From assembly GCA_025922755.1 (NCBI GenBank), contig JAICHE010000100.1, forward strand, positions 1 through 5,288: a DNA stretch of 5,288 bases. Direction: 5' to 3'. Source of the stretch: Nitrososphaeraceae archaeon. Lineage in GTDB: Archaea; Thermoproteota; Nitrososphaeria; Nitrososphaerales; Nitrosopumilaceae. The notes beneath the pieces are model-generated. The model saw nothing but the letters and a program-made list of their open reading frames with translations. It did no database searches and was not told the origin of the DNA. The position numbers and the translations under genes are program-made. This document shows positions 1 through 4,826 of this stretch, piece after piece (positions within the stretch are counted from its first letter, which is position 1; each line of letters opens with the position of its first letter).

Positions 1-84
1 GATAGGGAACCTACTAAAGAAGAATTCAATGAATTTGTAGAATATTTGAAAAACAGAAAATCTGATTTTGAAAACCTATGGTGA
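1..84 (+). CDS. C-terminal end of an unrecognised protein (partial)
   Basis: Frame 1 is open from the first base to a TGA at 82-84, giving 27 residues that begin DREPTKEEFNEF and end in FENLW. The piece is highly charged and would fit a C-terminal amphipathic helix. The gene starts outside the window, so I cannot name a family. Codon use (AAA, GAA, AAT, TTT) matches the neighbouring genes, which supports a real coding tail over a chance open frame. It converges on the L10e gene and overlaps its stop codon by 9 bp. Confidence 0.6.
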   Translation, partial: DREPTKEEFNEFVEYLKNRKSDFENLW

Positions 85-582
85 TGGTTTGTTATGATCA
101 AGAACTTTGATTGTTGGTGTTCCTGGTAGTTTTACACAAGCACCTTTTAGAGCTTTTTTTGCAGCATCTACATGTGTGCTGTTAACATATAGTTCCATTA
201 TGCATTGGCCTTGATTTACTCTTGCTCCCAAACTTACTGCTTTTCCCCAAGCTCTTCTCATTCCTTCTTGAAGTCTATCTGCACCAGCTGCTGCAATCAT
301 TTTATTTTCTCTGAGTAAGTTGTGTGGATAAATTCGTAATCTAGAGTAATATCCTGATTCTCCTGTTGTTTTTTCTAATGTTTTATTTGCTGCTAATCTG
401 CATGCCTCTATTGCCATATGTCTAATCTGGACCTTTTCATTCATGAGTAATTGAACACAATACTCGTAGGTTGCTTTCTTTCCACCTTGAAACTTTGCAA
501 TTTTTATTTGTGGTTTGCCTTTGATGTATTTTTTTCTGGTAAATGGTTGTCCAGTTCCATCTCTGTAATTAGCACCATGCAT
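76..582 (-). CDS. rpl10e: 50S ribosomal protein L10e (uL16 family)
   Basis: This 168-residue protein is the archaeal/eukaryotic form of bacterial L16 (uL16). It is a large-subunit protein that sits near the tRNA-binding cleft and the peptidyl-transferase centre. Visible family hallmarks are an N-terminal YR..tGQPFTRK.YIKG segment (about residues 6-22), VQIRHMAIEACRLAANK (about 51-67), RIYPHNLLRENKM (about 83-95) and the signature AGADRLQEGMRRAWGK (about 99-114), followed by a KLPG-containing C-terminus. Length is normal for the family. The ATG at 582 is preferred because an AT-rich box lies about 28 bp upstream; the other nearby ATG (590) is out of frame. The gene stands alone, divergent from the zinc-finger gene and convergent with the partial gene at the window edge. 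This is the most secure identification here. Confidence 0.96.
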   Translation of the reverse strand: MHGANYRDGTGQPFTRKKYIKGKPQIKIAKFQGGKKATYEYCVQLLMNEKVQIRHMAIEACRLAANKTLEKTTGESGYYSRLRIYPHNLLRENKMIAAAGADRLQEGMRRAWGKAVSLGARVNQGQCIMELYVNSTHVDAAKKALKGACVKLPGTPTIKVLDHNKPSP

Positions 583-606
583 GATATCATCAAACTCAAA
601 CGCCCA

Positions 607-614
607 TATTTTAA
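607..614 (-). promoter_or_regulatory. Box A (TATA) of the L10e gene
   Basis: Read on the minus strand the element is TTAAAATA, centred about 28 bp upstream of the L10e ATG. Archaeal transcription starts about 25 bp downstream of box A, so the predicted transcript starts at or within a few bases of the start codon (leaderless). Confidence 0.55.
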
Positions 615-678
615 CGGTTAGACAAGGAAAATATGACTACCTTCCGAATCGATTAGAAGAACCTAGACCTACATATTC

Positions 679-686
679 AAATATAT
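679..686 (+). promoter_or_regulatory. Box A candidate of the small zinc-finger gene
   Basis: AAATATAT is the best TATA-like element in the divergent 583-724 region for the plus strand. It predicts transcription starting near 708-710, leaving a leader of about 15 nt, unlike the near-zero leaders predicted for the other genes. No strong Shine-Dalgarno sequence is seen in that leader. Confidence 0.45.
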
Positions 687-724
687 TGAATTTCTAAGGG
701 TTGCATTAAGGGCGATAAGTAGAG

Positions 725-1000
725 ATGTTAGATGATATTTGTGATTTTTGCAAAGGAGTAGGTAAAACCTCATCCTACGTCTGTGTTTATTGCAATGGCA
801 CTGGGGAATGGAATCAAGCTGCACAAGCATACCTGAAAAACCATATTTGTCAATGCATAGTTCTAGATAGAAAATTCTGCCCAGTTTGTAACAAAAACTG
901 TCATCATGACACATCCTTAAATCCAAAACAAAAGATAGATCCTGGAAATGGAGGTATGTCCTCACGAGAATCATACAAAAAAGAAATCGTTGTAGTTTAA
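725..1000 (+). CDS. Small zinc-finger protein with DnaJ-type cysteine motifs
   Basis: This 91-residue protein carries two perfect CxxCxGxG motifs, CDFCKGVG (residues 6-13) and CVYCNGTG (20-27), the repeat that binds zinc in the cysteine-rich domain of DnaJ/Hsp40. A second cysteine cluster follows: CQC (42-44), CPVC (52-55) and C59-H60-H61. Together these could form two zinc sites. There is no J domain (no HPD motif), no glycine/phenylalanine linker and no substrate-binding domain, so it is not a DnaJ. The C-terminal third (about 62-91) is polar and probably disordered. The ATG at 725 is the first possible start, since an in-frame TAA lies at 716-718. It is divergently transcribed from L10e. 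A protein-binding or redox role is possible, but none is shown by the sequence. Confidence 0.8.
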   Translation: MLDDICDFCKGVGKTSSYVCVYCNGTGEWNQAAQAYLKNHICQCIVLDRKFCPVCNKNCHHDTSLNPKQKIDPGNGGMSSRESYKKEIVVV

Positions 1001-1010
1001 TTTGTTAGAA

Positions 1011-1028
1011 TTTTGTAATTTTTGATTT
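1011..1028 (+). terminator. T-rich tract after the zinc-finger gene
   Basis: A run of T-rich sequence (TTTTG, then TTTTTG and ATTT) begins 11 bp after the stop codon at 998-1000, with no stem-loop. Archaeal RNA polymerase commonly terminates at oligo-T tracts without a hairpin, so this is a plausible termination region. Confidence 0.35.
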
Positions 1029-1052
1029 AGTTGTATTATTTTCTTACTGTCA

Positions 1053-1063
1053 TATTATTAAAT
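1053..1063 (+). promoter_or_regulatory. Box A candidate upstream of a small ORF
   Basis: TATTATTAAAT is centred about 27 bp upstream of the ATG at 1086, the same spacing seen before the annotated genes. The surrounding sequence is AT-rich, so chance occurrence is possible. Confidence 0.35.
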
Positions 1064-1085
1064 TCAAAGAACGTGAGCATCTACT

Positions 1086-1166
1086 ATGGATCATAATTAC
1101 CTAATTTTGTACCATTTGGGAGTTCTCAATCCCGATGCGGAGGGGTTTGATGATGATTTTGATTAA
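1086..1166 (+). CDS. Possible small acidic protein (26 residues)
   Basis: An ATG at 1086 opens a 26-codon frame ending in TAA at 1164-1166. The product starts MDHNYLILYHLG, a short hydrophobic/aromatic stretch, and ends in a strongly acidic GFDDDFD tail. Two things support translation: a box A-like element centred about 27 bp upstream, as for its neighbours, and a GTGAG sequence at 1073-1077 that partly matches an archaeal Shine-Dalgarno. A T6 tract at 1192-1197 could end the transcript. The segment is locally more GC-rich (CCCGATGCGGAGGGG) than the surrounding spacer, which suggests constraint. I recognise no family. It could also be an untranslated RNA or a chance frame. Confidence 0.35.
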   Translation: MDHNYLILYHLGVLNPDAEGFDDDFD

Positions 1167-1210
1167 TTCGCAAATTTTATTCAAAAAATAGTTTTTTACC
1201 AAAACTCAAC

Positions 1211-1217
1211 ATAAATA
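1211..1217 (+). promoter_or_regulatory. Box A of the EndA-family gene
   Basis: ATAAATA is centred 28 bp upstream of the ATG at 1242, predicting a leaderless or nearly leaderless transcript. Confidence 0.55.
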
Positions 1218-1241
1218 GGGACATAAGAAATTGTCTTAATC

Positions 1242-1805
1242 ATGGATGAGACCCCATTAGTTGAAGGAGAACTAATTTCTGATCAAACTAAAATTTCTAA
1301 TAAAGATATGATTCATGAATTAGAACTAAAAGGATATGGTGAAACAGAAGATGGTAAATTATTCTTAAAATTTTTCGAATCTCTGTACCTTCTTTACTCT
1401 GATAAATTAATTTTAAAAAAAGGCAAAAAAGCAATTGATTTTGATTCCTTTATGGCAATATGTCAAAAACAAGATTCAGAAGCACTTACAAAATTTTTAA
1501 TTTATAGAGATTTACGGAACAGAGGTTATGTTGTAAAAGATGGTTTTGGATTTGGTTCTGACTTTCGTGTTTATGAAAGGGGACACTTTGGTGAAAAAGG
1601 AGCTAAATTTTTGGTTTTTGGACTAAATGAGGGTCAACAGGAAAAAATGGGAAATCTTCAAAAAAAGATTGAAGAAATAACACAAATGGGAAAAGAGCCA
1701 ATCATCGCAGTAATTGAGAGAAGAGGAGAAGTAATCTATTATAAAATCAACAGAATGAATTTTTATCAAAACAAATCTAGATTAGAAGAATCCTTTCAGA
1801 TTTAG
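1242..1805 (+). CDS. endA: tRNA-splicing endonuclease (EndA family) subunit
   Basis: The 187-residue protein matches the archaeal tRNA intron endonuclease, which cuts the bulge-helix-bulge at exon-intron borders of pre-tRNA. The N-terminal domain spans about residues 13-80. The C-terminal nuclease domain begins at FLIYRDLRNRGYVVKDG (85-101) and continues through GSDFRVYERG (105-114), FLV (123-125) and IIAVIERRGEVIYY (154-167). Of the catalytic Tyr-His-Lys triad known from the Methanocaldococcus enzyme, Tyr111 and Lys151 have clear equivalents. The His, normally just before the xxYLV strand, is replaced by Gly120; His115 lies nearby but only four residues after the Tyr. The length of one catalytic-like unit fits a subunit of a two-chain (alpha-beta) enzyme, so this may be either the catalytic or the structural partner. 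The start ATG fits the box A spacing. The stop overlaps the convergent PLD-like gene by 4 bp. Confidence 0.88.
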   Translation: MDETPLVEGELISDQTKISNKDMIHELELKGYGETEDGKLFLKFFESLYLLYSDKLILKKGKKAIDFDSFMAICQKQDSEALTKFLIYRDLRNRGYVVKDGFGFGSDFRVYERGHFGEKGAKFLVFGLNEGQQEKMGNLQKKIEEITQMGKEPIIAVIERRGEVIYYKINRMNFYQNKSRLEESFQI

Positions 1806-2458
1806 ACGTTGTACGCCCACTCTGAAGAATATTTTACTAAATTATTTTCTGCAGCATAAAGAAAATCGTAGACTTCGACATACTTTGTTTTATTTTCCCA
1901 CAATTCCTCAAAATCTTTCATTTTTCTTTCAACCCTTGATTTATCATTCCAAGATGTAAAAACATCTACAGACTCAAAATCTCGAGTTTGAGTAGAAAAG
2001 GATTCTTTAGAGGTTCCAGTAAATGCAACAATTTGATCATGTTCATCTAAAAACAAACCAATTCTTTCAGAAAACGAGTCTGTCACTTGCTCTGAATTTG
2101 GAATTGCTACTTTAAGTTCAATTTGTCCTTTGTTTACAATGTCTTGTAATTTTTGAATTTTGGAGTCTTTGATTAATGCACCATCAAATCTCTTGGTATA
2201 TTTGTCTGAAAACAACTTGGTCAAAATCTCAAGTTCTGAACTCTTGAACCTGAGGCCGGTTACCAAGCGTAATTTAGCTCCCCCTGAGGAAAAATTCTCA
2301 AATGCCATGGCTATTGTCACCAAAGTTTGGATTGAAAGATAATCCACGCATCTATCATATTCTATACAATGACTAAGACAAGGAAAGAAGAATTCTGCAA
2401 CAATGTCGTCTCGATCGGAACGATATTCTTCTTTTAATGCAATATCTCTAAGACCCAA
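1802..2458 (-). CDS. Stand-alone phospholipase D-like domain protein, degenerate HKD
   Basis: This 218-residue protein resembles the PLD-like nuclease domain found at the N-terminus of many bacterial and archaeal SF2 (DEAD/DEAH, restriction-type) helicases. Matching pieces are EYRSDRDDIV (11-20) with YDRCVDYLS (34-42), the strand KLRLVTG (62-68), and the C-terminal block ERIGLFLDE (131-139), VAFTGTSKES (144-153), FESVDVFTSW (161-170), VERKMKDFEELWENKT (176-191) and EVYDF (195-199). In active members the block opens with an HxK motif (typically HEKIG); here it reads SERIG, with Ser130 and Arg132 at the His and Lys positions, so catalysis is doubtful. It ends where a helicase would normally begin. 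There is no in-frame ATG or GTG upstream before the stop at 2480-2482; TTG at 2458 is supported by a box A about 27 bp upstream. A role in DNA repair or defence is only inferred from the family. Confidence 0.72.
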   Translation of the reverse strand: MGLRDIALKEEYRSDRDDIVAEFFFPCLSHCIEYDRCVDYLSIQTLVTIAMAFENFSSGGAKLRLVTGLRFKSSELEILTKLFSDKYTKRFDGALIKDSKIQKLQDIVNKGQIELKVAIPNSEQVTDSFSERIGLFLDEHDQIVAFTGTSKESFSTQTRDFESVDVFTSWNDKSRVERKMKDFEELWENKTKYVEVYDFLYAAENNLVKYSSEWAYNV

Positions 2459-2479
2459 TGTTAATCCAACATGATTTTG

Positions 2480-2489
2480 TTATTTAAAG
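2480..2489 (-). promoter_or_regulatory. Box A of the PLD-like gene
   Basis: On the minus strand this reads CTTTAAATAA, the strongest TATA match in the window. It is centred about 27 bp upstream of the TTG at 2458, which supports that unusual start codon on a leaderless transcript. The core TTTAAA is symmetrical, so direction is inferred from position. Confidence 0.55.
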
Positions 2490-2513
2490 AAACAATTTTT
2501 TGAGTTTACAAAA

Positions 2514-2527
2514 CTGAAAATTTTCAG
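2514..2527. promoter_or_regulatory. Perfect 14-bp palindrome, possible operator
   Basis: CTGAAAATTTTCAG is a perfect inverted repeat with no spacer. It lies in the divergent region between the PLD-like and SIMPL genes, directly against the SIMPL box A (2529-2539), where the B recognition element sits. A regulator bound here would be expected to affect TFB/TBP loading at the SIMPL promoter; the PLD-like box A is about 25 bp away on the other side. The regulator is unknown; Lrp/AsnC proteins are one class that binds AT-centred palindromes. Confidence 0.45.
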
Positions 2528-2528
2528 A

Positions 2529-2539
2529 TTTAATAAATA
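2529..2539 (+). promoter_or_regulatory. Box A of the SIMPL-domain gene
   Basis: TTTAATAAATA is centred about 27 bp upstream of the ATG at 2561, again predicting a leaderless transcript. Confidence 0.55.
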
Positions 2540-2560
2540 CTGATTTTAATTCATATTTTT

Positions 2561-3340
2561 ATGAACAAACAAATTGCAATTTCAGCAATTGTTGGAACGA
2601 TAATTGTTTTGGCAATTACTGTAAATACGCTTTCTGAAAATCAGGCAGAAGCTCAGACGACGCCTTTTCCATCACGTGAAAAGGTTATTTCTGTAACTGG
2701 AACTGCCACAACTTCAGTTGATCCTGACTTGCTTGTCATTACGTTTGGGGTTGAAACCCAAGAAAAATCAGCAAAGGATGCATTAGTTGCAAATTCAGAG
2801 TCCATGACCTCAATCGTAAATACGCTAAGGTCATTGGGAGTATCTGAAGATGATATTAGCACCTCTAGAATTAGCATCTATCCAATTTATGACAGCTATA
2901 GGGACTCTGTTACTGAAAAATACACTCAAGAATTGGTCGGATATAGAGTAACAAACACCATTACTGTGGAGACTGCACAACTAAACAAAGCAGCTGACAT
3001 TATTGATGGTGGTGTTTCTTCAGGGGCAAACCGGGTAGACAATGTTTCATTTACTCTTTCTCCAGAGAAACAACTAGAGATAAAGGATGACCTTTTAGGA
3101 CAAGCAGTTCTTAATGCAAAAAAGAAAGCTGAAAATGCACTTGCCCCTCTTGACCATAAGATAATTGGGGTTAAAGCAGTGACTCTGTCAGAATTTGGCA
3201 TACCTCCTCCAATACCAGTTTTTAGTGCTTCAGGAGCGTTTGCAGAAGATGCTGCTTTCAAATCATCCACGCCTGTATTTTCATCAGACCAAGATATTAC
3301 AACAACTGCAAGCGTGATATTCTTGATAGGAAGCAACTAG
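2561..3340 (+). CDS. Secreted SIMPL/DUF541 domain protein
   Basis: This 259-residue protein begins with an export signal: Lys3, then a hydrophobic stretch over about residues 5-21, and a possible cleavage site after AEA (29-31). The rest matches the SIMPL (DUF541, YggE/BP26-like) family. The domain starts at VISVTGTATTSVDPDLLVITFGVET (42-66, quoted in family order), with the following helix ending in LGVSEDDISTSRISIYPIYD, then VGYRVTNTITVE and the helical stretch around AVLNAKKKAENAL. Length is usual for the family. Family members are periplasmic or extracellular and form oligomers; a biochemical function is not firmly established, though bacterial relatives are linked to oxidative-stress tolerance. 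It would act outside the membrane, either released or held by an uncleaved N-terminal anchor. It is monocistronic and ends at a T-tract. The operator-like palindrome just upstream suggests regulated expression. Confidence 0.9.
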   Translation: MNKQIAISAIVGTIIVLAITVNTLSENQAEAQTTPFPSREKVISVTGTATTSVDPDLLVITFGVETQEKSAKDALVANSESMTSIVNTLRSLGVSEDDISTSRISIYPIYDSYRDSVTEKYTQELVGYRVTNTITVETAQLNKAADIIDGGVSSGANRVDNVSFTLSPEKQLEIKDDLLGQAVLNAKKKAENALAPLDHKIIGVKAVTLSEFGIPPPIPVFSASGAFAEDAAFKSSTPVFSSDQDITTTASVIFLIGSN

Positions 3341-3355
3341 CTTCTTTTTTTATTT
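3341..3355 (+). terminator. Oligo-T terminator after the SIMPL gene
   Basis: CTTC followed by seven T residues and ATTT begins immediately after the TAG stop at 3338-3340. There is no clear stem-loop. The tract fits intrinsic archaeal termination at oligo-T. Confidence 0.5.
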
Positions 3356-3404
3356 CAAAATCAAGATCTTAAAACCATGTAAGACTCGAAAAAATTAACA
3401 ACAA

Positions 3405-3414
3405 TTATTTTAAT
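3405..3414 (+). promoter_or_regulatory. Box A of the 243-residue hypothetical gene
   Basis: TTATTTTAAT is centred about 28 bp upstream of the ATG at 3438, giving a predicted leaderless transcript and supporting that start. Confidence 0.5.
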
Positions 3415-3437
3415 CTAGTTTTTGCAAAAAACTCCAA

Positions 3438-4169
3438 ATGGAATCTGGTCTAAATACCAATAATGAAAAAAATACTCTAATTGATTCCGTTCAGTACAGA
3501 CTTTTTTATGCTGAAATTAATTTGGAAAAAATCCCTACTGCAATTCCACTTGATATTTTTCCTAAAGATAAAATTTCAAATGAAATTGCAATTGATGGAT
3601 TTTTGTTTTATACTAATGCTGCATTGGATTTGATTTTTGCAGAAATCAATAAAAAATTAGATTTAGGGCTGTCTTCCAATCAAATTAATCCTTCTGAAAT
3701 CATGAGTGCTCTTAGCAAAAAAGACAATCCTGAAAACATTAGAATTTTAGAAGAGTTTGAAAAATATTTTCAAAAACCAATACATGAGGAAAAAGTAATT
3801 TCAGATAAGGAATTCAATGAAGGTCTAAACCGTTATGGTTATGATGTAATAGGGTTTCATGCAGAGTATGAAACTAGAGGTCCGGTAAAATACCAGCACT
3901 TTTGGAACCGTGCAAGTAGTAGATTGTGGGAGATTAGAAATCAACAAAATTTAGAGTCATATGATTCTCTTCTAAAAAATGCTGGAAAACGAGGAAAAGA
4001 TGAACCTAGGAATTATCTGAGGGTCAAGCTTTCTGAGGATAACAGCCCATCTGTATACTGGGACTCTGCTCACTATGAGAACCCAAAACGATATTTTTCA
4101 AACATTTTGTATCTGGTCAAGGACTTTATTGATAAAATTCTTGAAATCCTAAAGGCTAGGCATTCTTAA
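3438..4169 (+). CDS. Hypothetical helical protein, possibly HEPN-like
   Basis: I do not recognise this 243-residue protein with confidence. It has no signal peptide or membrane segment and no cysteines, so it is probably cytosolic. The N-terminal half is mainly helical: residues 15-30 (IDSVQYRLFYAEINLE) and 48-78, where NEIAIDGFLFYTNAALDLIF leads into INKKLDLGL. A charged middle (97-130) is followed by an aromatic, basic stretch containing YQHFWNRASSRLWEIRNQQ (152-170). It ends with a strand-like NYLRVKLSE (192-200), then SVYWDSAHY and a last helix, LYLVKDFIDKILEILKA. The first helices and an RN pair (167-168) after a helix recall HEPN-superfamily proteins, but the HEPN Rx4-6H histidine is not there, so this is a weak idea only. 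The gene is monocistronic with its own box A and a T-rich end. Confidence 0.75.
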   Translation: MESGLNTNNEKNTLIDSVQYRLFYAEINLEKIPTAIPLDIFPKDKISNEIAIDGFLFYTNAALDLIFAEINKKLDLGLSSNQINPSEIMSALSKKDNPENIRILEEFEKYFQKPIHEEKVISDKEFNEGLNRYGYDVIGFHAEYETRGPVKYQHFWNRASSRLWEIRNQQNLESYDSLLKNAGKRGKDEPRNYLRVKLSEDNSPSVYWDSAHYENPKRYFSNILYLVKDFIDKILEILKARHS

Positions 4170-4195
4170 CACTCAAAATTTGAATAACCTCTGAA

Positions 4196-4209
4196 TCTTT
4201 CTTCTTTTT
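4196..4209 (+). terminator. Pyrimidine/T-rich tract after the hypothetical gene
   Basis: TCTTTCTTCTTTTT lies 27 bp past the stop codon, without an obvious hairpin, and is a plausible oligo-T termination site. The rest of the 4170-4292 spacer shows nothing I can support. Confidence 0.35.
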
Positions 4210-4292
4210 GATTACTATAGATTAACATCCAATTCCAACCTGATGAAATTTTTCTTTTAGGCACAAATAAACTCGAATTTGTATAGTAAATG

Positions 4293-4300
4293 TTAAAAGA
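4293..4300 (+). promoter_or_regulatory. Box A of the small secreted-protein gene
   Basis: TTAAAAGA, followed by TAATA, is centred about 27 bp upstream of the ATG at 4324. It is a weaker TATA match than most others here, but its spacing is the same. Confidence 0.45.
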
Positions 4301-4323
4301 TAATATCAAATTCAGAAGATCTG

Positions 4324-4662
4324 ATGAGAGGACTATTTTTGATACTTCCTTTGATTGTATTTGGAATGGGTATGGCATATGCTGAACCTCTAGGAGAAAT
4401 TCAGACTTCTGTTTTAGAGTATTCCAATAACACTGCTACAGTACAAATTACATGGAATGAGGATGCCAGTGTCTCCTCGTATCAAATAGGATGTGTTAGT
4501 TGTTTTCCAAACATGGCTGAATCTACAACTGAAAGCAATATTGTTCTTGAAAATGTGACTCCTTTTCCAAACGGCTCAATTGCAGTACTGTATGGTCTTG
4601 CATTTGATATTGAAAATAACTTAGTCGCAGCAAAACAAATCTTTGTTGATTTGACTCAGTAA
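4324..4662 (+). CDS. Small secreted beta-rich protein with CxxC motif
   Basis: The 112-residue product starts with a classic signal peptide: Arg2, a hydrophobic core over residues 3-17, and a likely cut after AYA (18-20), leaving a mature domain of about 92 residues. The mature part alternates hydrophobic and polar residues in short strands: VLEYSNNTATVQITWN (30-45), SSYQIGCVSC (51-60), SNIVLENV (71-78), SIAVLYGLAFD (85-95) and KQIFVDL (104-110). The pattern of a central Trp and Tyr followed by an outer-strand repeat resembles a fibronectin type III-like beta-sandwich. Cys57 and Cys60 form a CxxC that could make a disulfide or bind a metal such as copper. Sequons at Asn35, Asn77 and Asn83 could be N-glycosylated. 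Family not recognised; the function is unknown. The gene has its own promoter. Confidence 0.78.
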   Translation: MRGLFLILPLIVFGMGMAYAEPLGEIQTSVLEYSNNTATVQITWNEDASVSSYQIGCVSCFPNMAESTTESNIVLENVTPFPNGSIAVLYGLAFDIENNLVAAKQIFVDLTQ

Positions 4663-4773
4663 ATTTTAAAGTAAAAATTTTAGTTAGAATACAGTCAATC
4701 ATGAAATACAAATCAATTATCTATCTATATTCAATTATGAAGGAACATTTACTATTATTAAAAAAACAATAAA

Positions 4774-4793
4774 GACTGTATGGTAAAACTGTA
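4774..4793 (+). promoter_or_regulatory. Repeated ACTGTA motif upstream of the Lrp/AsnC gene
   Basis: ACTGTA occurs at 4775-4780 and 4788-4793, 13 bp apart, just upstream of the box A of the regulator gene. A reverse copy, TACAGT, lies at 4690-4695; extended to 8 bp, ATACAGTC (4689-4696) and GACTGTAT (4774-4781) are exact inverted repeats. Lrp/AsnC regulators often bind their own upstream region, so these are candidate autoregulatory sites. Six-base motifs in an AT-rich spacer can recur by chance. Confidence 0.25.
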
Positions 4794-4797
4794 AATT

Positions 4798-4808
4798 CTT
4801 AAATAATT
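4798..4808 (+). promoter_or_regulatory. Box A of the Lrp/AsnC gene
   Basis: CTTAAATAATT is centred about 25 bp upstream of the ATG at 4827, predicting a transcript that begins at or very near the start codon. Confidence 0.5.
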
Positions 4809-4826
4809 TTTTACCTAATAGAATAC

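Noticed and set aside
647..654. AATCGATT palindrome in the L10e/zinc-finger spacer
   Set aside because: Only 8 bp, with poor symmetry beyond it; expected by chance in DNA of this composition.
669..974. 101-codon minus-strand frame opposite the zinc-finger gene
   Set aside because: It lies antisense to a gene with clear CxxCxGxG motifs, and its product shows no family features.
2160..2342. 60-codon plus-strand frame inside the PLD-like gene
   Set aside because: It is opposite a gene with strong family blocks, and has no promoter at the usual spacing.
2926..3336. 136-codon minus-strand frame inside the SIMPL gene
   Set aside because: It is an antisense shadow of a clear secreted SIMPL-domain gene.
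4166..4378. 70-codon minus-strand frame across the spacer before the secreted-protein gene
   Set aside because: It overlaps the signal-peptide region of the plus-strand gene, has no recognisable domain, and I saw no convincing box A for it.
4713..4738. Direct repeat TCAATTAT at 4713-4720 and 4731-4738
   Set aside because: Short AT-rich repeat in a low-complexity spacer; not enough to call a site or array.
4701..4772. 23-codon plus-strand frame (starts MKYKSIIYLY) in the spacer before the Lrp/AsnC gene
   Set aside because: It is short and made of AT-rich codons typical of spacer DNA. The nearest TATA-like element is not at the usual spacing, so there is too little support.
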